NCBI RefSeq assembly: GCF_000313615.1
Contig: NZ_AMZQ01000010.1
Span: 58,727-122,726, forward strand
Direction: 5' to 3'
Length of the DNA: 64,000 nt
Origin: Campylobacter showae CSUNSWCD
GTDB lineage: Bacteria > Campylobacterota > Campylobacteria > Campylobacterales > Campylobacteraceae
Part shown: in pieces, positions 56,617-64,000 of the stretch
How the letters are laid out: every line of letters starts with the position of its first letter
How positions within the stretch are numbered: the stretch's first letter is position 1
Program-made: the position numbers and the translations under genes
Notes under the pieces: generated by a model
What the model was told of the DNA's origin: nothing
Database searches by the model: none
The model's input: only the letters and a program-made list of their open reading frames with translations

Positions 56617-56757
56617 AAATTTGAACGTAAAACGATAAGGCGAAGTATTTTTGTCATAGACGAGGCGGATAAGCAAGGGCAAAGGAGCGTATATATAATA
56701 CGTGACTGCAGCCCGCAGCGAAATCAAACGAAGTATATGACAAAAAGACAAGCCGCT
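56617..56757 (+). repeat. Structured intergenic repeat, copy R6 (type I)
   Basis: Starts AAATTTGAACGTAAAACG, includes TAGACGAGGCGGATAAGC and ends GACAAGCCGCTA, the last bases being the proA stop on the other strand. TTTTTGTCATA (56648-56658) pairs perfectly with TATGACAAAAA (56736-56746). The tip stem CGTAT/ATACG (56688-56692, 56698-56702) encloses ATATA. Confidence 0.8.
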
Positions 56758-58021
56758 AACGCGTTTGATAATCCCCGCGGACGACGTATTTATAGGTCGT
56801 AAGCTCCCTCACCCCCATCGGTCCTCTGGCGTGCAGCTTTTGCGTGCTGATGCCGATCTCGCCGCCAAATCCAAACTCGCTGCCGTCGCTAAAGCGCGTC
56901 GAAGCGTTGGCGTAGACGACTGCGCTGCCGATTTCGTTTAAAAACCGCTCGATGTTTGCGTAATCCGCGCTTAAAATCGCGTCCGAATGTCCGCTGGAAT
57001 GCGCATTTATAAAGCTGATCGCCTCGCTCGTATCTCGTACGGCGCGCACGGCTAGCACGAGATCCAAAAACTCGGCGCCAAAGTCGCTCTCGCCTGCAAG
57101 TTTAACGTTTTTTGCGCCTCGCAGCTCCGACTCGCACTCGCCTAGCAACTGCTTGCTCACGCGAAACTCGACCTCCGGCATCTCGCGCACAAGCTCAGGC
57201 AAAATTTCGCCCGCAATGCGCTCATGCAAAAGCACGCACTCTACGGCGTTGCAAACGCTTGGACGCTGGGTTTTGGCGTTTTTGATTATCTTTGTCGCCT
57301 CGCTTAAATTTGCGCTCTCATCGACGAAGATGTGACATACCCCCGCGCCCGTCATGATGATCGGCACTGTCGCGTTTTGCGCGATAAAATCTTTTAAGCT
57401 CTTACCGCCGCGCGGTATCAAAACGTCGATATACTCGCTCATTTTCGCCATTTGCGCCACGACTTCGCGTTCGGCGCTCTCCACGAGCTGCACCGCGCCT
57501 TTTGGAAGGCCAAATTTTGCCCCCGCTTCGTTAAATAAATTTAGCAAAAAAATGTTTGAATTTAGCGCGCTGGCGCTGCCTCGCAGGATCGCTGCGTTGC
57601 TGCTTTTTAGCGCCAGAGCTGCCGCGTCGATGCTGACGTTTGGGCGGCTCTCGTAGATGATACCCAGCACCCCCAGCGGCACGCGGACGCGGCTGATTTG
57701 CATGCCGTTTGGATGGCTCCAGCCGCCTAAATTTTCGCCTACGACCTCGGCAAAGCCCGCCACCTCGCGCACGCCCTGCGCCATAGCCTCGATGCGGGCG
57801 TCGGTTAGTCGCAGACGATCGAGTAATGCCGCGCTAAGGCCCGATTTCTCGCCGTTTGCAAGGTCTTTGGCGTTTGCTGCTTTTATCGCGTCCTTTTGCG
57901 CGAGCAGCTCGTCCGCCACGGCGTTTAAAATTTCAAATTTAGCCTTGCTGTCAAGCCTCAAAAGCTCGCCGCAAGCGGCTTTTGCACGCTTACAGATCTC
58001 TAAAATTTCATTCATTTTCAC
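56756..58021 (-). CDS. proA: Gamma-glutamyl phosphate reductase
   Basis: 421 residues. The catalytic Cys lies in the segment KTQRPSVCNAVECVLLH (about 245-260), and IPRGGKSL and IYESRPNVSIDAAALALKSSNAAI-like segments are conserved family features. Reduces glutamyl-5-phosphate to the semialdehyde in proline synthesis. Its TAG stop coincides with the terminus of repeat R6. Starts with AAGGAGTG upstream. Confidence 0.95.
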   Translation of the reverse strand: MKMNEILEICKRAKAACGELLRLDSKAKFEILNAVADELLAQKDAIKAANAKDLANGEKSGLSAALLDRLRLTDARIEAMAQGVREVAGFAEVVGENLGGWSHPNGMQISRVRVPLGVLGIIYESRPNVSIDAAALALKSSNAAILRGSASALNSNIFLLNLFNEAGAKFGLPKGAVQLVESAEREVVAQMAKMSEYIDVLIPRGGKSLKDFIAQNATVPIIMTGAGVCHIFVDESANLSEATKIIKNAKTQRPSVCNAVECVLLHERIAGEILPELVREMPEVEFRVSKQLLGECESELRGAKNVKLAGESDFGAEFLDLVLAVRAVRDTSEAISFINAHSSGHSDAILSADYANIERFLNEIGSAVVYANASTRFSDGSEFGFGGEIGISTQKLHARGPMGVRELTTYKYVVRGDYQTR

Positions 58022-58201
58022 TCCTTGATTTATAAAGCGCCCTCTCTTAGGCGCAAAGAGTAGCGCGACAAAGCCAAATTTAGCGATGCGTCTACCAAAT
58101 TTTGCCTTTAAATTTGACCTGATTATAGCTAAATTCGCTCGAATTTCATGCGACCGTAAAAATACGCTATAATCCTTAAAATTTTATGAAAAGGAAGCAA
58201 A

Positions 58202-59383
58202 ATGGGCGGGATAAAAGAGTTTTTAAAACACGAAGCTAGCGGCGGGATTTTGCTGATGATCGCTACGGTCGCGGCACTACTGTGTCAAAACACGTTTTTG
58301 AGCGATTTTTACAACGAGTTTTTAAAGACTAAATTTACCGTAAGCTTCGGCGAATACGGGCTAAGCAAACCCCTGATCTTGTGGGTAAACGACGGGCTTA
58401 TGGCGGTATTTTTCTTTCTCATCGGACTTGAGCTAAAGCGCGAGGTGCTAGAGGGCGAGCTAAAAAATCCGTCGCAAATCGCGCTACCGGCCATCGGCGC
58501 AGCCGGCGGACTCATAGTGCCCGCGGTTATCTTTTATCTTTTTACGAAACACGACTCCTTCGCGCTTGGCGGCTGGGCGATACCGACAGCGACGGATATC
58601 GCATTTGCTCTTGGTATCTTGAGTCTGCTTGGGCCGCGCGTACCGACTAGTTTAAAAATTTTCCTCATGACGCTAGCCATCATCGACGACCTTTGCGCGA
58701 TCGTGATTATCGCGCTATTTTACACGAGCGAGCTTAGCATTCAAATGCTTGCGGTCGCGAGCGTTTGTCTAGGCGCGCTTTTTGCGCTAAACAGACTCGG
58801 CGTAAAAAGCAAGACGGCCTATCTAATCGTAGGCGTGGTGATGTGGGTAGCGGTGCTAAAATCAGGCGTTCACGCCACACTTGCCGGCGTCGTGGCGGCC
58901 TTTTTCATACCGCTTAGCTTTAAAGACGAGCCAGGCAAATCGATGCTAAAAAGCATCGAGCACGACCTGCACGGCTGGGTGGCTTTTGGCGTGCTGCCGA
59001 TATTTGCCTTCGTAAACGCAGGCATCTCGCTGCGAGGCGTCGGACTGGACGAGATTTTATCTCCGGTCGCTCTAGGCACGGCGCTGGGGCTTTTCGTTGG
59101 TAAGCAGATCGGAGTATTTTGCTTTAGCTTTTTAGCGATCAAATTTAAGCTAGCTAAGCTACCGGAGGGGTCAAATTTCATCCAGCTTTACGGCATCGCG
59201 GTGCTTTGCGGCGTAGGCTTTACGATGAGCCTTTTCGTTAACGGCCTAGCCTACAACGACACGGACGCCTTTGCCCACACGGACAAGCTCGCTATCTTGC
59301 TAGGTTCGGTAGTTTCGGGCGCAGTCGGATTTATATTGCTTAAATTTAGCACCGAAAATCCGGGCGCGATAGAAAAACGGTAG
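58202..59383 (+). CDS. nhaA: Na+/H+ antiporter NhaA
   Basis: 393 residues with 12 helices. Ion-binding Asp residues are in ATDIAFALG and IIDDLCAIV, the NhaA signature. Extrudes sodium in exchange for protons and controls internal pH. GAAAAGGAAG precedes the ATG. The stop lies within a hairpin shared with the convergent downstream gene. Confidence 0.95.
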   Translation: MGGIKEFLKHEASGGILLMIATVAALLCQNTFLSDFYNEFLKTKFTVSFGEYGLSKPLILWVNDGLMAVFFFLIGLELKREVLEGELKNPSQIALPAIGAAGGLIVPAVIFYLFTKHDSFALGGWAIPTATDIAFALGILSLLGPRVPTSLKIFLMTLAIIDDLCAIVIIALFYTSELSIQMLAVASVCLGALFALNRLGVKSKTAYLIVGVVMWVAVLKSGVHATLAGVVAAFFIPLSFKDEPGKSMLKSIEHDLHGWVAFGVLPIFAFVNAGISLRGVGLDEILSPVALGTALGLFVGKQIGVFCFSFLAIKFKLAKLPEGSNFIQLYGIAVLCGVGFTMSLFVNGLAYNDTDAFAHTDKLAILLGSVVSGAVGFILLKFSTENPGAIEKR

Positions 59384-59404
59384 TGAGCAAAGCGGCTCAC
59401 TACC
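59379..59404. terminator. Shared hairpin at the convergent ends of nhaA and the 59400 gene
   Basis: GGTAGTGAGC (59379-59388) and GCTCACTACC (59395-59404) form a perfect 10-bp stem with a six-base loop. Both convergent stop codons lie in its arms. No T-run follows. Confidence 0.55.
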
Positions 59405-60007
59405 GCCGGCCACCTCGTAATCCATAAATCAAATCGCACGCCACGTGCGCAAAGCTCGCAAATACAAAGCCGATAGCTAGCGCGACGGCTAGGTTGTAAA
59501 GCGCACTGTCGTTTGCTAGGGCGTAGTTGTCAAATCGCACGTAGACGCCCCACCTGCCGCCCATCCCCTCTCGGGCGCAAAGAGTAGCCCGCTAAGCGTG
59601 AGAAAGCAAAATCCGCCAAGCAGGACAAACGCCGCCGTAAGTTTGACTAAATTTACCCGCCTAAAATCCTCTTTGCCGTAGTTTAGGCAAAAAACGACCG
59701 CAAAAAAACACAGCCAAAAACACGCGGCGCAGGCGTAAAAGGCAAGCACGTTTAGGCTCGCGCCGTTGTTTGCAAAGTCGTCCAAAAACGGCGCAAAAAC
59801 ACGCACGGCGCGGATGAAAGGCAGCCAAAATTTAAGCTCCAAAATCTCATCCGAGCTTAAATTTAACGCCCATATCCCAAGTGCCGCAAAAAATAAGACC
59901 CCGAGCGAAAACGGCGCCCAGCCTGCCAAAATCGCTCTCTTAAACAAGCTTTTACGTGTCGCAGAGTCGCGCCTGGATTTCGCTTTCGCCGCTTCTTTTT
60001 CGTTCAT
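59400..60007 (-). pseudogene. Small membrane protein gene with frameshift at a G4 run
   Basis: The frame from 60007 encodes a protein with at least three helices (AILAGWAPFSLGVLFFAALGIWAL, YACAACFWLCFFAVVFCL and a third near 130) and, as sequenced, ends at 59516 in an unlikely tail. Adding one base at the CCCC run 59565-59568 (GGGG on the coding strand) joins it to a second frame reading MGGRWGVYVRFDNYALAN, then a fourth helix (YNLAVALAIGFVFASFAHVA) and a stop at 59400. The joined protein of about 202 residues looks intact, so this is a single-base loss or sequence error. It lies 61 bases downstream of proB. Family not recognised. Confidence 0.6.
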
Positions 60008-60068
60008 CGTTTTCCTTAAATTTATCCGTATTTTAAAGCGCGCTCAAAAATCAACCGTCAAATTTGAC

Positions 60069-61196
60069 CTAAATCAGCGCGATGTTGTCGATATGCAGCG
60101 CCTCGTCCTCGTATTTGTAGCCTAGAGCCGCCTCGATCTCCTCGCTCTTGCGCCCTTTTATGAGGGCTAGCTCAGCCGATGAGTAGTTTGTTATGCCGCG
60201 AGCCAGCGTCCGGCCGCTTGCGTCTTTGATAGCGAGCGTTTCACCGCGCTCAAACTCGCCCACGACCTCGCGGATGCCGACTGCTAGCAGGCTTTTGCCC
60301 TCTTTTAGTGCCTTTGCCGCGCCCGCGTCGATAGCGACGGAGCCGTTATCTGCGGCTGAGTAAGCAAGCCAGTATTTACGCGAATTTATCCTGTTTTTGC
60401 CCGCCAAAAATAGCGTCCCGACCTCGCTGCCCTGCGCTGCTCGCACGATGTTTCGCGGGTCGGCGCCGTTTGCAATGATGAGGTGCGTGCCGTTTTTGGT
60501 CGACATCTCGGCGGCGGTGATTTTAGTGCGCATGCCGCCGGTGCCAAATTTACTGCCCTCTGCGCCCGCAGCCGCCTTGATGCCGTCATCTAAATTTTCG
60601 ACCAAATTTATAAATTTAGCGTCTGCAAAAACGCTTGGATTTTTGTCATACAGCCCGTCGATATCGGTCAAAATTACTAACAAATCAGCCTCGATTAGTC
60701 CCGCAACCAGCGCGCTTAGCGTGTCGTTGTCGCCCACTTTCACACCCTTGATGCCCTCGCCCACGACGGGATCGTTTTCGTTGATGACGGGGATGATTTT
60801 TTTAGCGAGCAGGGAGCGTAGGACGCTGCGCATATTTAGGTAGCGGCGGCGGTCGCTAAAGTCGTCTTTGGTCAGCAGCAGTTGCGCGATCGTTTTGCCG
60901 TGCGCCCAAAATAAAATTTGATAAAGATGGATGAGCGAAACCTGCCCGATGGCTGCAAGAGCTTGCTTTTCGACGATGGATTTTGGCTTGTGCGCGAGCT
61001 TCATCTGCCCCATGCCCGCACCCACGGCGCCCGAGGTTACGAAGACTACTTCGGCGTTTTCATTTAGCTCGCTTAAATTTGCCACGATTTGCTTGATTTT
61101 ATCCTCATTTAGCGAGCCGTCCGCGTTTGCCAGCGTTGAGGTGCCGACTTTTACGACGATGCGCTTTACGCCGCCTAGAAGCTCTTTTCTGTCCAT
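60069..61196 (-). CDS. proB: Glutamate 5-kinase
   Basis: 375 residues from the ATG at 61196; the frame is open further upstream, but that extension runs into the neighbouring permease remnant and is not conserved in kind. Amino-acid-kinase domain: RIVVKVGTSTLAN, VTSGAVGAGM, INENDPVV and GTGGMRTKI. A C-terminal PUA domain follows (about 275-370). Phosphorylates glutamate in the first step of proline synthesis; normally feedback-inhibited by proline. Complete. Confidence 0.94.
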   Translation of the reverse strand: MDRKELLGGVKRIVVKVGTSTLANADGSLNEDKIKQIVANLSELNENAEVVFVTSGAVGAGMGQMKLAHKPKSIVEKQALAAIGQVSLIHLYQILFWAHGKTIAQLLLTKDDFSDRRRYLNMRSVLRSLLAKKIIPVINENDPVVGEGIKGVKVGDNDTLSALVAGLIEADLLVILTDIDGLYDKNPSVFADAKFINLVENLDDGIKAAAGAEGSKFGTGGMRTKITAAEMSTKNGTHLIIANGADPRNIVRAAQGSEVGTLFLAGKNRINSRKYWLAYSAADNGSVAIDAGAAKALKEGKSLLAVGIREVVGEFERGETLAIKDASGRTLARGITNYSSAELALIKGRKSEEIEAALGYKYEDEALHIDNIALI

Positions 61197-61251
61197 TTTC
61201 TCGCTCCGAAATTTTTGAAAATTATACCCAAAACGGCTTATTTTAAATTTT

Positions 61252-61455
61252 ATGTTTTTACAACTAGGCGGAGAGTTTAGTATCAAAGATATACGCGGCA
61301 CAATGGCCAAGATCGCCTCTGCGCTTGAACGAGTCGACACGCTCGCGCGCACGGTAGCGATGGCGGAGATTCCCGTGGGCATCATAACCTCTTTGGTGGG
61401 CGCGCCCTTTCTCATCGCGCTTTTAAGAAGCAAGGCAAAGGAGCTGCTAAAATGA
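61252..61455 (+). pseudogene. Remnant of a FecCD-type iron ABC permease, C-terminal end only
   Basis: A 67-codon frame whose second half, DTLARTVAMAEIPVGIITSL followed by VGAPFLIALLRS, is the C-terminal signature of FecCD/BtuC permeases, which are normally about 330 residues. The first 28 codons do not look like the expected membrane helix, so a deletion joined unrelated sequence. It overlaps the ATPase gene by four bases (ATGA), preserving the ancestral operon order. The binding-protein gene and the rest of the permease are missing. Confidence 0.75.
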
Positions 61456-62213
61456 TACTACAAACGAAAAATTTATCCTTTAGCTACGGCGGATTTGGGC
61501 TCGAAGACGTAAGCATCGAGATCAAAAGAGGCAGCATATGCGGGCTTTTGGGCACCAACGGTAGCGGCAAGAGCACGTTTTTTAACTGATGTATGAAATT
61601 TCTAAGTATCAAAGGCGGCGAAATTTACGTTGATTCGCAAAACACGAAGCACAAAAGCCCCGCGTGGATGGCCAAAAACATCGCCTACGTCGCGCAGCAC
61701 ACCGAGCTGCATTTTCCGTTTTTCGTAAGGGACATCGTCCTGATGGGGCGCTCTACGCACGTAAAGAGCCTATTTGGTTTCAGTAAAGACGACAAAAGAG
61801 CGGTGAGCGAGGCGATGGAGTTTATCGGTATCTCGCATCTAGCGGATAAAAAGATGAACGAGCTTAGCGGCGGGCAGCGGCAGCTCGTTTTTATCGCTAG
61901 GGCGCTCGCGCAGGATACGCCGCTCATCTTGCTTGACGAGCCGACGTCCGCGCTTGATTTTAAAAACCAGATCACGCTTTGGAAAATTTTAAAAAAGATC
62001 GCTGCTGGCGGCAAGACGATCGTCATCTGCACGCACGAGCCCAACCACATCCTTTGGTTTTGCGACGAAGTGATAGTGTTTAAGGGCGGGCGGATCGTCT
62101 CAAAAGGCAGCGTCGCACAGGTTTTAAACGATGAGCTGCTGGCTAAAATTTACGGCGACGTCTGCACCTTTGAGAGGCTCGCGCAAAAAGAGGTGATCCT
62201 GCCTAAGCTCTAG
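61452..62213 (+). pseudogene. FecE-type iron ABC transporter ATPase interrupted by an in-frame TGA
   Basis: 254 codons with one internal TGA at codon 46 (61587-61589), immediately after Walker A GTNGSGKSTFFN. All later motifs are intact in the same frame: YVAQHTELHF (Q-loop), LSGGQRQ, LILLDEPTSALD and CTHEP. E. coli FecE has Cys at the position of the TGA (STLLNC). The simplest reading is a nonsense mutation in a decaying operon, since the permease is already truncated. Selenocysteine was considered: a stem AAATTTC/GAAATTT follows (61596-61602, 61620-61626), but its 17-base loop is too large for a normal SECIS. Confidence 0.75.
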
Positions 62214-62867
62214 CTACTCCTCCAAACTATACCCGATACTGCGCACGGTTTTGATTAGCTCAAAAGGCAGCTTCGCACGTAGCTGACGCACGAGCGAGCG
62301 CAGGCGATCGGACGAGACGTTTTCGTCTTTATAGATACTCCACTCAAGCTCCTGGATCGTTACTACGTGCGGGGCGTTTTTGGCCAAAATTTCCAAAAAC
62401 AATCCCTCTTTTTTGCCCAGCATTATACTTGTGCCGTTTATGTGCAGAGTGAGGCTGTTTTTGTCGTATATAGCGCCGTTTTTTAGCTCAAATTTGCTCC
62501 CGAGTAAAATTCGGCAGTTTCTAAACACACGAAACAAAAACTCCTCCGGCAAAAAAGGCTTTACCATAAAGTCGTCGTACTTTGCGTAGTAAATTTTCTT
62601 GTAAAGCGCGGGAATGGCCTTATCTACGAGGATCATAACGGGAGTTAGGCTCCCGTTATCTCGCAGAAATTTGACCGACTCAAAATTTGCTAGATCCTTC
62701 GTCTTTACGTCGATGACGTAAAAGATGTAGCGGTTGCCGTTGTAATAATCCTCCCTTAGCTCGCTTAAATTTTCAAAACGAACTATGCGGATGTTAAAGC
62801 GGTAAAGCGCGGCGTTGAGGTTTAGTTGCATCTCCACGTCGTCGCTAACGAGCAAAATTTTCTTCAT
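62214..62867 (-). CDS. OmpR-type response regulator
   Basis: 217 residues. Receiver domain 1-115 with the acidic pair VSDD (8-11), phospho-acceptor Asp in FYVIDVKTKD and Lys in FMVKPF. The C-terminal winged helix (about 125-215) ends SDRLRSLVRQLRAKL and TVRSIGYSLEE. It lies six bases after the NapC-type gene, in one operon with two multihaem cytochromes, and no sensor kinase is next to it in the window. Control of the electron-transport genes is a reasonable inference. Confidence 0.87.
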   Translation of the reverse strand: MKKILLVSDDVEMQLNLNAALYRFNIRIVRFENLSELREDYYNGNRYIFYVIDVKTKDLANFESVKFLRDNGSLTPVMILVDKAIPALYKKIYYAKYDDFMVKPFLPEEFLFRVFRNCRILLGSKFELKNGAIYDKNSLTLHINGTSIMLGKKEGLFLEILAKNAPHVVTIQELEWSIYKDENVSSDRLRSLVRQLRAKLPFELIKTVRSIGYSLEE

Positions 62868-62873
62868 TTTAGC

Positions 62874-63545
62874 CTACTTTTTGGTGGCATTGCCTTCTTT
62901 ATCTTCACCCTTCACCTCTTTGGGTGCTACATAATCCTCCCCAAAATAAGCCTTCTTTATCTCTTCTTTTTTGATTGCGGCTTTCTTTTCGTAGATTTTG
63001 TATTCAGGCTTCCAGTAGTTTAGCATGTTGTTTAGTCCGCTGTGACCTACCTCGGCGTGACAGCTAGCGCAGGTTAGTTGCTTATCGGTATTTAGCAGGC
63101 TTTGATAGTGAGCGTGCATCTTTTGAGCTTGCGGGCTTGTTAGTTTATTATCTACCAAATTCGTATGGCAGCTAACGCAACCGTTATCAAATACGAAGTG
63201 CTCTCTTTTCTCTCTATTTTTATGCCAGTCTATAGCCTCTGGGTCTTTAAAGAAATGAATATATCCCTCCATTAGTCCGTTTTTAGCTTTAATTAGGACG
63301 TATTTGGCTAGGTTATCATGAGGTATGTGGCAGTCCACGCATTTAGCCCTTACTCCGCTTTTACCTTTGCCGCTATGAACGTCGTTACTATAAGCTATAA
63401 CCATAGGATCCATCTCGTGGCATACTACGCAAAACTTCTCTCCGCTAGTTTCTTCTAGGGCGTAATGCACGGGCAGTACGACTAAAAACCCTATAATGCC
63501 GCTTACTAATATAATAAGCGCTAGTACTTTCTTTGAAATTTTCAT
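62874..63545 (-). CDS. NapC/NirT-family tetrahaem quinol dehydrogenase (NrfH-like)
   Basis: 223 residues from ATG 63545; upstream in-frame codons belong to the neighbour's overlap. One N-terminal membrane anchor (about 5-28) and four CxxCH haem sites: CVVCH, CVDCH, CVSCH and CASCH. Such proteins take electrons from menaquinol and pass them to periplasmic reductases. The C-terminal 45 residues are Lys/Glu-rich and extend beyond typical NrfH. Its start overlaps the stop of the tetrahaem cytochrome gene (ATGA), so that protein is the likely partner. Confidence 0.88.
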   Translation of the reverse strand: MKISKKVLALIILVSGIIGFLVVLPVHYALEETSGEKFCVVCHEMDPMVIAYSNDVHSGKGKSGVRAKCVDCHIPHDNLAKYVLIKAKNGLMEGYIHFFKDPEAIDWHKNREKREHFVFDNGCVSCHTNLVDNKLTSPQAQKMHAHYQSLLNTDKQLTCASCHAEVGHSGLNNMLNYWKPEYKIYEKKAAIKKEEIKKAYFGEDYVAPKEVKGEDKEGNATKK

Positions 63546-63982
63546 GGCGTTACCCCCATCCATTGCGGAACTTCGTGTTCGTGGCACTCCGTGCACATAT
63601 TGGTTGATTTTTTATGCTCGTTGTGGCACTCGTCGCAGTATAGCGTAGGGCCGTCGTGAACCGAGTTGTGGGGATTTGCTTTTAGCAGATCCATGTATTC
63701 TAGTCTTTTAGCTATCTTTTTCTTGTCGCCGTGACAGGACATACAGCCTTTATCGCCTATGGATTTAAATTTACTAGCGTCGTTTCCTTGTCCTTCGTGA
63801 CAATCAAGACAGGTGAAGCTTAGTTTCTCGTGATGAGGTTTTAAAGGGTGTTTGGCTCGCAGTTCATCGGTGACGTTAAGATCGGCTAAAGACGTTATCT
63901 TTGCGCTTGGTGCACCTTCGCTAAATGCAAAAGAGCATAATAGCATAGATGCGCACAAGGCGAGAAACGCTTTATGTTTCAT
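63542..63982 (-). CDS. Periplasmic tetrahaem cytochrome c (small, Cct/Fcc3-like)
   Basis: 146 residues with a signal peptide (about 1-21, ending SFAFSEG) and four CxxCH motifs: CLDCH, CMSCH, CDECH and CTECH, with extra His for axial ligation (HPLKPHHEKL). The spacing recalls the haem domain of Shewanella flavocytochrome c3 and small tetrahaem cytochromes. It would shuttle electrons from the NapC-type protein to a terminal reductase, which may be encoded beyond the right edge. A ribosome site AAAGGAATT precedes the ATG. Confidence 0.87.
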   Translation of the reverse strand: MKHKAFLALCASMLLCSFAFSEGAPSAKITSLADLNVTDELRAKHPLKPHHEKLSFTCLDCHEGQGNDASKFKSIGDKGCMSCHGDKKKIAKRLEYMDLLKANPHNSVHDGPTLYCDECHNEHKKSTNMCTECHEHEVPQWMGVTP

Positions 63983-64000
63983 GCGAATTCCTTTCGGATG

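Noticed and set aside
61197-61433. A longer N-terminus for proB
   Set aside because: The extra residues are the antisense reading of the permease remnant; the kinase domain begins normally after ATG 61196.
61587-61626. Selenocysteine insertion at the ABC ATPase TGA as the main interpretation
   Set aside because: The following stem has a 17-base loop without the usual apical G arrangement, and the neighbouring permease is already broken.

Overview
The window comes from an epsilonproteobacterium, most likely a Campylobacter of the C. rectus / C. showae type. This is judged from gene families and neighbourhoods (CmeBC-type efflux, tig-clpP and folE-fliI blocks, NifS/NifU instead of Isc, HemJ, NapC-type cytochromes) and from extreme use of AAATTTG/CAAATTT in and between genes. 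The species is inferred. No rRNA, tRNA, CRISPR array, phage or transposase was seen.

Layout. 1-1.8 kb: end of an RND efflux operon (cmeB-cmeC). 2.2-9.1 kb, minus: a tight seven-gene operon tig-clpP-degenerate GGDEF-def-comM-nnr-purN. 9.3-11.2 kb: folE-fliI. 12.2-14.9 kb: nifS and nifU for Fe-S assembly. 15.2-20.1 kb: a molybdate-binding Mop protein, a Fur-box TonB siderophore receptor and a YddA-type ABC exporter. 21.5-23.8 kb: quinol nitric oxide reductase. 24.6-28 kb: a GGDEF/EAL protein and a di-haem peroxidase. 29.3-34.3 kb: a zinc locus (Zur-like regulator, ZnuA, a fused ZevA-ZevB-like protein, ZnuC, ZnuB). 34.4-43 kb: mixed housekeeping and unknown genes (two DMT transporters, DUF4197, mntP, xth, prfA, rpsT). 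43.4-46.4 kb: glmM-lspA-TM2 protein and hemJ. 46.5-49.5 kb: a compact tellurite/stress ter cluster with its own XRE regulator. 49.6-53.9 kb, minus: a cystine-type ABC transporter with two paralogous binding proteins and a cystathionine-type PLP enzyme. 54-61.2 kb: proline genes proC, proA and proB interspersed with mrr and nhaA. 61.2-62.2 kb: a decaying FecCD/FecE-type iron ABC transporter. 62.2-64 kb: tetrahaem cytochrome, NapC-type quinol dehydrogenase and a response regulator.

The main points of interest lie outside annotated genes. (1) A 15-residue Cys/Met-rich leader peptide (MKNDMCDMCCCEMKS) precedes the cystine-transport operon and is followed by a long hairpin and a terminator-like stem, which looks like a cysteine-responsive attenuator. 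(2) Six related intergenic repeats of 120-200 bp fold into long imperfect hairpins. Their tip stems differ between copies but keep pairing around a mostly ATATA loop. The same end always abuts a gene stop or start. (3) A G-quadruplex-capable tract competing with a 14-bp hairpin lies between znuC and znuB, bracketed by 17-bp inverted repeats. (4) A 14-bp palindromic operator pair sits in the ter intergenic region.

Three genes appear broken by one event each: a frameshift at an A7 run just after a start codon, a frameshift at a G4 run, and an in-frame TGA in an ABC ATPase. These may be real decay, switching or sequence error.
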